Positions 7,813 to 14,497 of a stretch of DNA of 17,193 nt are shown in pieces (positions within the stretch are counted from its first letter, which is position 1; every line of letters starts with the position of its first letter). The position numbers were made by a program, and so were the translations under genes. Under the pieces are notes generated by a model. It was given only the letters and a program-made list of their open reading frames with translations, was not told where the DNA came from and did no database searches. Source of the DNA: Pseudomonadota bacterium (lineage in GTDB: Bacteria; Pseudomonadota; Gammaproteobacteria; Arenicellales; Poriferihabitantaceae); NCBI GenBank assembly GCA_024226105.1, contig JAAELZ010000329.1, positions 1-17,193 of the forward strand, in the 5' to 3' direction.

Positions 7813-8832
7813 GTGGATCAGGTTCCTGAGACAAAACAAAAGGTCAAGTTTTACCAGACCGGTACCTTCACCGTTGGCAATCGGCTGCTGGATGACGAAG
7901 AGCGCAGTGTTCAGGCGACAATTGATCGTTCCAATTCGCTGGATTCCGGGCACCGCGCCTGCCAGGGTTGCGGCGAGGCACTGGGTGCGCGCTTTGCCAT
8001 AGATGCGGTCATGCGGGCAACGAACAACCAGATGATCGCCGCAAACGCCACCGGATGCCTTGAGGTCTTTACCACTCCCTATCCTGAAACCGCATGGTCG
8101 GTTCCGTGGATTCATTCGCTGTTTGGCAATGCGGCTGCCGTCGGTTCGGGAATAGCAGCAGCAATGAAAGCCAAAGGGCGCGAGGACGTTAGGGTCATTG
8201 CACAGGGCGGCGATGGTGGTACCACGGATATCGGGTTTGGATGTCTTTCGGGGATGTTCGACCGCAATGATGACGTGCTTTATTTGTGCTACAACAACCA
8301 AGGTTACATGAATACGGGTGTTCAGCGCTCAAGCGCAACACCGGGTGCGGCACGCACCGCCACAACAATGCCGGTCGGTCCCGAGCCGGGCAATCCCTTT
8401 ACCGTGGGTAAGAACGTACCATTGATCGCGATGGGTCATCAGATCCCCTATGTGGCCACCGCCTCGGTTTCCGACCTTCACGATCTGGAACACAAGGTTG
8501 CCAGGGCAATGAGCTTTCGCGGTGCAAGATATCTGGAGATATTTGTTCCTTGTCCGCTTGGTTGGGGCTCCAAAACCTGTGACACGATCAAACTGGCTCG
8601 TTTGGCCGTCGAGACTGGTATGTATCCGCTGTTTGAAGCCGAGAACGGCGAAATCACCGGCGCAACAAAGATCCGCCACCGCCAACCGGTCAACGATTAC
8701 CTCAAACTGCAACGCCGGTTTGCCCATGTGTTCAAAAAGGACAATGAACATCAGCTTGAAACCCTTCAGGCAATAGCCGATCGCAATATCGCAAAATTCG
8801 GCTTGATAGACGCTGAAAGGTCCAAGATATGA
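7813..8832 (+). CDS. porB: 2-oxoacid:acceptor oxidoreductase, beta subunit (PorB-like)
   Basis: This is a 339-aa thiamine-diphosphate and [4Fe-4S] subunit. I chose GTG 7813 because AAGGAG (7798-7803) lies just upstream; the alternative TTG 7768 sits inside the alpha gene without a ribosome site. Cluster ligands are probably C50 and C53 (RACQGCGEA), C82 (ATGCLEVF) and C247 (VPCPLGW). The TPP-Mg motif begins GGDGGTTDIGFG (residues 132-143) and ends in YNNQGYMNTG (160-169), followed by the PorB signature QRSSATPGAA. The C-terminal TCDTIKLARLAVETGMYPLF is also typical. The stop overlaps the next gene's ATG (ATGA), so the flavoprotein is translationally coupled to this subunit, suggesting a complex. 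Confidence 0.94.
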   Translation: MDQVPETKQKVKFYQTGTFTVGNRLLDDEERSVQATIDRSNSLDSGHRACQGCGEALGARFAIDAVMRATNNQMIAANATGCLEVFTTPYPETAWSVPWIHSLFGNAAAVGSGIAAAMKAKGREDVRVIAQGGDGGTTDIGFGCLSGMFDRNDDVLYLCYNNQGYMNTGVQRSSATPGAARTATTMPVGPEPGNPFTVGKNVPLIAMGHQIPYVATASVSDLHDLEHKVARAMSFRGARYLEIFVPCPLGWGSKTCDTIKLARLAVETGMYPLFEAENGEITGATKIRHRQPVNDYLKLQRRFAHVFKKDNEHQLETLQAIADRNIAKFGLIDAERSKI

Positions 8833-10472
8833 AACAACAGCCTGTCACGCAGACAAAGCCCTTCGCCATCACGCTGGATGTCGGAACAAGTCTCCTTAAC
8901 AAGACCGGTAGCTGGCGCACCGAACGCCCGGTCTATGTCGATCGTTTGCCGCCCTGCAATAACGCCTGTCCGGCTGGCGAAAATATCCAGTCCTGGCTTG
9001 GGTTTGCCGAAGAGGGTGACTACGAGGCGGCCTGGCGCGCGATCATGGACGACAACCCATTGCCCGCCGTCATGGGTCGGGTCTGCTATCACCCCTGTGA
9101 GGGTGCCTGCAACCGGGCAGAGCTTGACGACGCGGTCGGAATCAATTCTATCGAACGGTTTCTCGGCGATCAGGCCCTGAAACACGGCTGGACCGTTGAA
9201 CCAGGGGCATCCACCGGTAAGAAAGTTCTTATCATCGGGGCGGGTCCCTGTGGCCTTTCGGCGGCCTACCACCTGGCCCGGTTCGGCCATGCCGTGGCCG
9301 TCCACGATGCGAATCCACAAGCCGGTGGCATGACACGTTATGGCATTCCGAAATATCGGCTGCCACGCGAAAAACTGCGCGCCGAAGTAGCCCGTATCGA
9401 AAACATGGGTGTGACCATCCGGCACGACAGCCGGATCGACGACGTTCTGGCGGAAAAAACAAATGGCAGCTTTGACGCGGTTTTCCTGGCCACCGGTGCC
9501 CAATTGCCAAGACGCGCAGACATCGATTCTGATGGGCAAATTCCCCTGGTTGAAGCGGTGACAGTCCTGCGAGACACCGAGTTGGATAACCCAACTGTGT
9601 TACGGGGCAATGTGGTGGTCTATGGCGGCGGCAATACCGCGGTTGACGTTGCCAGAACTGCAATCCGGCTGGGTGCGCTTTCAGCTACCCTGATCGTTAT
9701 CGAGGCGCGTCAGGACATGCCGGCACATCGCTTTGAGATAGACGAGGCCGTCGAAGAAGGCGTGACGATTGTCAATTTGCGATCGATCCAGAAAATCAAC
9801 GGCCCCACAGTGACGCTTGAAAAAATGGTGCGCGGTGAGGACCGCACACCCCAACCAACCGGTGAGCACGAAACTATTGAAGCTAGCATCGTAGTCGAAG
9901 CCATTGGGCAAAGCACTGATGTGGACGCCTTGAACGATATTGAAGGGCTCAAGGTCAAAAACGGGTCGGTTCAGGTGGATACCGCGATGCAGACCGGCGC
10001 TGACGGTGTCTTCGCTGGCGGTGACATGGTGCCATCGGCTCGCACCGTCACCACCGCGATCGGTCATGGCAAGAAAGCGGCCCGTAACATCGATTCATGG
10101 CTGCAGAACACCCCTTACCAACCAGCCGACAAGAATGAAATTGCGGATCCAGCGAAACTCAATACCTGGTACTACAGCGATGCGCCGCGTACGATTCGTC
10201 CGATGCTGGATGTGGTGCGCCGCATGAGCGGATTTGCTGAAGTTGTCGGGGATCTTGTCGAGGACAACGCCTTGTTCGAGGCTCGTCGCTGTATGTCTTG
10301 TGGCAACTGCTTTGAGTGTGACAATTGTTATGGCGTATGCCCTGATAACGCTGTTACGAAGCTGGGACCCGGCAAACGCTTCGCGTTTAAGTACGATTAC
10401 TGCAAGGGCTGCGGCATCTGTGCTGCGGAATGTCCGTGTGGTGCGATCAGCATGGTGCCAGAGGAAATCTAG
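8829..10472 (+). CDS. GltD-like NAD(P)-linked flavoprotein fused to a C-terminal 2x[4Fe-4S] ferredoxin domain
   Basis: This 547-aa fusion probably acts as the electron-transfer subunit of the Por enzyme. An N-terminal GltD/DPD-type cluster domain has C43, C47 (PPCNNACPAG) and C86, C90, C94 (CYHPCEGAC). Next comes an FAD Rossmann motif IIGAGPCGLSAA (135-146), an NAD(P) motif VVYGGGNTAVDVARTA (263-278) and the closing FAD element GVFAGGD (393-399). After a linker, residues 488-537 form a ferredoxin: CMSCGNCFECDNCYGVCP with an unusually dense cysteine run, then the canonical CKGCGICAAECP. This tail resembles PorD, which is otherwise missing from the cluster. Inferred role: accept electrons from PorB and reduce NADP+ (or work in reverse). 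NADP+-dependent 2-oxoglutarate oxidoreductase of Azoarcus is a known precedent for such an arrangement. True glutamate synthase is unlikely, since no large subunit is nearby. Confidence 0.92.
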   Translation: MKQQPVTQTKPFAITLDVGTSLLNKTGSWRTERPVYVDRLPPCNNACPAGENIQSWLGFAEEGDYEAAWRAIMDDNPLPAVMGRVCYHPCEGACNRAELDDAVGINSIERFLGDQALKHGWTVEPGASTGKKVLIIGAGPCGLSAAYHLARFGHAVAVHDANPQAGGMTRYGIPKYRLPREKLRAEVARIENMGVTIRHDSRIDDVLAEKTNGSFDAVFLATGAQLPRRADIDSDGQIPLVEAVTVLRDTELDNPTVLRGNVVVYGGGNTAVDVARTAIRLGALSATLIVIEARQDMPAHRFEIDEAVEEGVTIVNLRSIQKINGPTVTLEKMVRGEDRTPQPTGEHETIEASIVVEAIGQSTDVDALNDIEGLKVKNGSVQVDTAMQTGADGVFAGGDMVPSARTVTTAIGHGKKAARNIDSWLQNTPYQPADKNEIADPAKLNTWYYSDAPRTIRPMLDVVRRMSGFAEVVGDLVEDNALFEARRCMSCGNCFECDNCYGVCPDNAVTKLGPGKRFAFKYDYCKGCGICAAECPCGAISMVPEEI

Positions 10473-10490
10473 CAGAAAGGGATTGCAGAA

Positions 10491-11282
10491 TTGTACGATA
10501 ATAATCCACCCAAAGTGCGAACGCAAAAGCCAGTCGTTGGCCTGTTTGTCACCTGTCTAACCGATTTGTACCGGCCCAGCGTTGCGCTCGCGGCGGTCAA
10601 ACTGCTGGAAGATACCGGAGCAACCGTAAAAGTACCTCGTGCCCAGACCTGTTGCGGCCAGCCAGCTCTCAACAACGGCGACCTGAAACATTCACGCCAA
10701 ATCGCCAGCCAGGTTATTGATGCTTTTTCCGGTTTTGATTATGTCGTCGGACCATCCGGATCCTGCATGGGAACCATCAAGACCCACTATGTTGAGCAAT
10801 TTAAGGACGATCCCGAATATCTGGAAAAGGCTGAGGACCTGGCGGCGCGCAGTTATGAACTTGTCAGCTTCCTGACCGACATTATGGGGGTGAAATCCGT
10901 AAACACGACGTTTGATGGAACTGTGACATATCATGATTCCTGTTCGGGTCTGCGCGAACTTGGGATTCATGAGCAACCGCGAAAAATTCTGGAAACAGTC
11001 AAGGGTCTGAGCCTGACAGAGATGCATGATTCCGATGTCTGTTGCGGATTTGGCGGAACTTTTTGCGTAAAATACCCGGAAATTTCCGGACGCATGGCAT
11101 CGGCGAAATGTGCAAACATCCGCAATACCGGTGCCGATACTCTGCTGGCTGGCGATCTGGGTTGTCTGCTCAACATCGCCGGACGTCTCAGGCGCGAAGG
11201 CGATCAAACACGCGTCTTCCATATCGCTGAAGTGCTGGCGGGAATGGCGGATTGCCCGGGTATAGCGGAAGGACAGGAATAG
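10491..11282 (+). CDS. lutA: L-lactate utilisation protein LutA-like (CCG-domain Fe-S protein)
   Basis: This 263-aa cysteine-rich protein has two CCG repeats: TCCGQPALNNGD (C54, C55) and DVCCGFGGTFCVKYPEIS (C184, C185). Further family marks are LFVTCLTDLYRP at the N-terminus and YHDSCSGLRELG in the second half. In heterodisulfide-reductase-type proteins the CCG repeat holds a non-cubane [4Fe-4S] cluster. With LutB and LutC it makes up the iron-sulfur L-lactate dehydrogenase of Bacillus (LutABC) and Shewanella (LldEFG). It is slightly longer than usual (about 240 aa) because of N- and C-terminal extensions. The start is a TTG at 10491 with AAAGGG about ten bases upstream; an in-frame GTG at 10515 is an alternative. 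It lies 18 bp after the flavoprotein gene. Confidence 0.92.
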   Translation: MYDNNPPKVRTQKPVVGLFVTCLTDLYRPSVALAAVKLLEDTGATVKVPRAQTCCGQPALNNGDLKHSRQIASQVIDAFSGFDYVVGPSGSCMGTIKTHYVEQFKDDPEYLEKAEDLAARSYELVSFLTDIMGVKSVNTTFDGTVTYHDSCSGLRELGIHEQPRKILETVKGLSLTEMHDSDVCCGFGGTFCVKYPEISGRMASAKCANIRNTGADTLLAGDLGCLLNIAGRLRREGDQTRVFHIAEVLAGMADCPGIAEGQE

Positions 11283-11284
11283 TC

Positions 11285-12709
11285 ATGCAGCCCCGTTCCC
11301 GCGACTTCAAGGCCCTTAGCGCGAAATCCATGAAAGATGAGAATCTTCAAGGCGCTCTGCGGCAACTGGAGACAGGCTTTGTCCGGGCACGGCGCGATAG
11401 CGCCAGCGCCTTGCCGGAGTTTGAAGCCCTGCGCGATCAGGCCCGAGACCGGCTGGATGACGTGCTGGCTAATCTGGACATCCACCTTCTGGCCTATGAG
11501 CAAAAAGTCAAATCCCAGGGCGGGCATGTCCATTGGGCACGGGACGGCAAAGAACTGTGTGAGATCGTCTCAAAGATTTGCCATGATGCCGAGGCAAAAA
11601 AGATTATTCGCGGAAAATCGATGATCGGCGAGGAAGCCGGTCTCAATGAAGCGCTTGAATCGGATGGTTTTGAAGTCATGGAAACCGATCTTGGTGAATA
11701 TATTCTGCAACTGTCAAAAGAAGGGCCAAGCCATATTATCGCGCCGGCCATTCACAAGACCAAGGATGAAATTTCCGATCTGTTTCATGAAGCGCACAAG
11801 GCCCATGGATTGACCGAACGCCAGAGCGAAACATCGGCTCTGGTGGCCGAGGCGCGCCAGGTATTGCGCGAAGCGTTCCTGAATGCGGATGCTGGCATCA
11901 CCGGCGCAAACTTTCTCATCGCCGAAACCGGCAGCAACATCATCGTTACGAATGAAGGCAACGGCGATCTGTCCTGCACACTGCCCCGCGTTCATATAGT
12001 GACTGCCGCCATCGACAAGGTGATCCCGACACTGGAGGACGCCAGTTTGTTGCTAAGGCTGCTGGCCAGAAGTGCTACCGGTCAGGAGATTACCGCCTAC
12101 ACAACCCTGAGTACTGGCCCAAAACATCCCGTTGATGCCGATGGGCCGGAAGAATACCATGTGGTATTGATCGATAACGGTCGATCTGAAATGCTGGGCA
12201 ATGAATTTCGCGAAATGCTCAGATGCATTCGTTGCGGCGCCTGCATGAATCATTGTCCGGTTTACGGTAACATTGGCGGGCATGCCTATGGCTGGGTTTA
12301 TCCAGGACCGATGGGTTCGGTGTTAACACCACTTATGGTCGGTCTCGATGAAGCCGGTAATCTGCCGAACGCTTGTACACTAAATGGTCGCTGCCAGGAA
12401 GTCTGCCCGGTACGCATCCCGCTTCCCAGGCTGTTGAAGGCACACCGAGTGCGTGAGTTTGAGAGTCGCCTGACATCTTCTCTGGTGCGCTACGGTCTTG
12501 CCGGATGGGCCTGGCTTGCAAAAAATCCTGTTATCTATCACCCGTTGATGAACGTCTCCATGCGGGTCATGGCGATATTGGGTCGACGAAGAGGTGCATT
12601 CAAATGGATGCCATTTGCCAGCGGCTGGACAGATGTGCGCGATCTTCCAGCCCCGCAAGGACCAACTTTCCAGTCAATCTGGCGGAAAAGAAAAAGGGGA
12701 GATTTGTGA
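11285..12709 (+). CDS. lutB: L-lactate utilisation protein LutB-like (LUD domain plus ferredoxin-type clusters)
   Basis: This is a 474-aa protein. The start is ATG 11285, two bases after the lutA stop; an upstream in-frame TTG lies inside lutA. The LUD domain (about residues 70-300) includes RGKSMIGEEAGLN and the LutB hallmark IAETGSNIIVTNEGNG. The cluster region follows: CIRCGACMNHCP (C314, C317, C320, C324), the long HAYGWVYPGPMGSVLTP spacer, then CTLNGRCQEVCPVRIPLP (C364, C370, C374). In the second motif, the position that would normally hold the second Cys of CxxCxxCxxxCP is Asn367. The C-terminal tail is basic and tryptophan-rich, as in the family. It is expected to relay electrons in the lactate dehydrogenase complex. 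The stop overlaps the lutC start (TGATG). Confidence 0.93.
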   Translation: MQPRSRDFKALSAKSMKDENLQGALRQLETGFVRARRDSASALPEFEALRDQARDRLDDVLANLDIHLLAYEQKVKSQGGHVHWARDGKELCEIVSKICHDAEAKKIIRGKSMIGEEAGLNEALESDGFEVMETDLGEYILQLSKEGPSHIIAPAIHKTKDEISDLFHEAHKAHGLTERQSETSALVAEARQVLREAFLNADAGITGANFLIAETGSNIIVTNEGNGDLSCTLPRVHIVTAAIDKVIPTLEDASLLLRLLARSATGQEITAYTTLSTGPKHPVDADGPEEYHVVLIDNGRSEMLGNEFREMLRCIRCGACMNHCPVYGNIGGHAYGWVYPGPMGSVLTPLMVGLDEAGNLPNACTLNGRCQEVCPVRIPLPRLLKAHRVREFESRLTSSLVRYGLAGWAWLAKNPVIYHPLMNVSMRVMAILGRRRGAFKWMPFASGWTDVRDLPAPQGPTFQSIWRKRKRGDL

Positions 12710-13371
12710 TGAGCGATGCCCGCATTGCGATCCTTGAACAGGTGGCCCGGGCGGTGGGGCGCAAAAATCCCGTTACCCAAATCAGCAAGAATCAAGGCAA
12801 ACAGGTTGCGCCAAAGCCGCAACACACTCGCCCGAAGTGGCCGGAACCTGACGTCGAGCGGTTTGTCCAAAAATTGGAGAACGTCCAAGCTACGGTGGAA
12901 ACCGTTACCTCTGATACTGAAATACCGGCGGCGGTTCAACGGTTCCTGGGTAATCATAACCTACCAGCCAAAATATCCATTTCACCAGATCCTCGGCTTG
13001 CGGGCCTAATATGGCCGGATCTTGTCAGGGTTACAAATTGGCAGCCAAGGCATGAGGCGGTCGTTGGCATCGCTCCAGCTGAAGCCGGCGTTGTCGAAAC
13101 CGGTTCAGTCCTCCTGGTGTCCGGGCAAACCGGTCCGACAAGTCTCAATTTCTTGTCGGAAAACCATATTGCAATCATTCATCGTGAACAGCTGGTCGCT
13201 CATATGGAAGATGTCTGGGAATTACTGCGTTTGCGTCATGAGGATTTGCCACGCACCGTAAATTTCATCACCGGACCATCCAAAACTGCAGATATTGAGC
13301 AGACAATTGAGTACGGTGCCCATGGCCCGAAGCGCTTTCATGTAATTCTGGTCGATGGTAAAAAGAATTAA
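12709..13371 (+). CDS. lutC: L-lactate utilisation protein LutC-like (LUD domain)
   Basis: This is a 220-aa protein of the LUD (lactate utilisation) family. The start ATG 12709 overlaps the lutB stop, and AAAAAGGGGAG lies just upstream. A divergent N-terminal segment of about 70 residues is followed by the conserved core: VGIAPAEAGVVETGSVLL (119-136), TSLNFLSENHIAII, ITGPSKTADIEQ (187-198) and GAHGPKRFHVILVD. Its presence completes a LutABC set, which favours L-lactate oxidation to pyruvate over LUD proteins of unknown function. There is no lutP/lldP permease in view; the TRAP system may fill that role. Confidence 0.92.
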   Translation: MSDARIAILEQVARAVGRKNPVTQISKNQGKQVAPKPQHTRPKWPEPDVERFVQKLENVQATVETVTSDTEIPAAVQRFLGNHNLPAKISISPDPRLAGLIWPDLVRVTNWQPRHEAVVGIAPAEAGVVETGSVLLVSGQTGPTSLNFLSENHIAIIHREQLVAHMEDVWELLRLRHEDLPRTVNFITGPSKTADIEQTIEYGAHGPKRFHVILVDGKKN

Positions 13372-13390
13372 ACAGACAAGAGAAAAGCAA

Positions 13391-13858
13391 ATGACGGATG
13401 TTGTTATTGCAAGCGCCGCGCGTACGCCGGTCGGAGCATTTACCGGGGGCTTGTCGAGCATGTCCGCATCTCAATTGGACAGTATTGCAATTCAGGCTGC
13501 GCTTAAAAGAAGCGGCGTGGCGGAAATGGAGATTTCAGAGGTGATACTGGGTCAGGTCCTGACAGCGGGATGCGGTCAAAATCCGGCCCGCCAGGCTGCC
13601 ATCGCCGCGGGAATTCCCAACGAAAGCACAGCGGTTACGATCAATCAGGTTTGCGGCTCCGGTATTCGTTCCGTCGCCATGGGTTATCAGGTCATCAAGG
13701 CTGGAGACAGCACGATCGTTGTTGCCGGCGGTCAGTAAAACATGAGCCTTTCGCCGCACTGCCAGCACCTGCGAAATGGAGTTAAAATGGGTGACTACCA
13801 GATGATCGACACCATCATTCAATTTTTAAAAGGAAGTTCATGTCAAAGATGGGCCTAA
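13391..13858 (+). pseudogene. Acetyl-CoA acetyltransferase (thiolase) remnant: nonsense codon and 3' truncation
   Basis: The first 115 codons (13391-13738) are an excellent thiolase N-terminus: VIASAARTPVGAFTGGL, GCGQNPARQAAIAAG and NQVCGSGIRSVAMGYQ with the nucleophilic Cys. The frame stops at TAA 13736-13738 after VVAGGQ. The same frame then continues with NMSLSPHCQHLRNGVKMGDY and QMIDTI, exactly what an intact thiolase has after VAGGQEN. A single GAA-to-TAA change therefore explains the stop. Similarity ends near 13822, the residues that follow do not fit, and the frame closes at 13858, so about two thirds of the enzyme, including the His and second Cys of the active site, is gone. The broken gene follows lutC by 19 bp and was probably once the last gene of the operon, condensing acetyl-CoA. 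Confidence 0.88.
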
Positions 13859-13938
13859 CTCTGGCGGTGTCCGGTCGATCTGAAAATATTCAAGGCTAAG
13901 GCTTAAATCGCCTATTTTGTACACGGGATCATTTGGCT
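13859..13938. other. Short convergent gap between thiolase remnant and OmpA-domain gene
   Basis: No gene is supported. A 20-codon reading frame from ATG 13840 with AGGA upstream (MSKMGLTLAVSGRSENIQG) resembles nothing I know and may be debris from the rearrangement that truncated the thiolase. A weak stem AGGC-TTAAATC-GCCT followed by ATTTT lies near 13900-13920. It might act as a poor terminator for the plus-strand operon, but it is too short to call with confidence. Confidence 0.3.
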
Positions 13939-14487
13939 TTACTGCGTCATTGTAACGTTGCGGATCTCAACACGGCGATTGATTTCGTTTTCAGGATCGA
14001 ATTCATCAAGCAGTTGGCGTTCACCCATTCCCCTGGATGATATCAGTGAACTATCAAGAGAAAAATTCAGCACCAGAAACCTGACAACAGCCGCTGCCCT
14101 GCGCTGCGACAAACCATCATTGTATTCATAAGAACCTGCAGCATCTGTATGGCCAATAACCTCGAAATACTGATTTTCGAGTTTTTCGTTGGTAAGGGCG
14201 CGACCGAGCGTGTGAAGTGTGAGGATTGCCTCATTTTCCAGATTGTCGGAGTCAAATTCGAAATTAACTTTCAAATCGATGGAAGGTATTTTTTCCTCAC
14301 CCTCGGTTACTGACACGCCCCGCTGGTCGGTCAGGCTGCGAGTGGAGGAAAATTCATTTGAAGTCACTGGCGGTTTTGTCAACGCCTTGATGATATCCTG
14401 CTCGCTGGGCGCCTGTGCATTCGCGTTCGATACCAGAAACATTGCAATTGTGGCAATTGCGGAAATAATGATGGCTGGATATTTCAT
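13939..14487 (-). CDS. Secreted OmpA-C-domain (peptidoglycan-binding) protein
   Basis: This 182-aa protein has a signal peptide (MKYPAIIISAIATIAMFLVS, cleavage likely after ANA) and no lipobox Cys, so it should be a free periplasmic or outer-membrane-associated protein. The C-terminal half (about residues 70-180) is an OmpA C-terminal domain: VNFEFDSDNLENEAI, VIGHTDAAGSYEYNDGLSQR, RAAAVVRFL and the closing NRRVEI. These domains bind diaminopimelate in peptidoglycan. An ATG six bases upstream (14493) is possible, but AGGA, overlapping the preceding stop codon, is correctly spaced only for 14487. The gene follows the protease gene by about 10 bp and must be co-transcribed with it, so the two products probably act together in the envelope. 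Confidence 0.88.
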   Translation of the reverse strand: MKYPAIIISAIATIAMFLVSNANAQAPSEQDIIKALTKPPVTSNEFSSTRSLTDQRGVSVTEGEEKIPSIDLKVNFEFDSDNLENEAILTLHTLGRALTNEKLENQYFEVIGHTDAAGSYEYNDGLSQRRAAAVVRFLVLNFSLDSSLISSRGMGERQLLDEFDPENEINRRVEIRNVTMTQ

Positions 14488-14497
14488 GACCATTTTC

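Noticed and set aside
8829..10472. Glutamate synthase small subunit (GltD) as a functional call
   Set aside because: There is no large subunit nearby, a ferredoxin tail is fused on, and the gene overlaps porB. Electron transfer for the Por enzyme fits better.
12505..12708. Longer lutC with a 68-residue extension
   Set aside because: The extension lies wholly inside lutB in another frame and looks like shadow translation. ATG 12709 has a good ribosome site.
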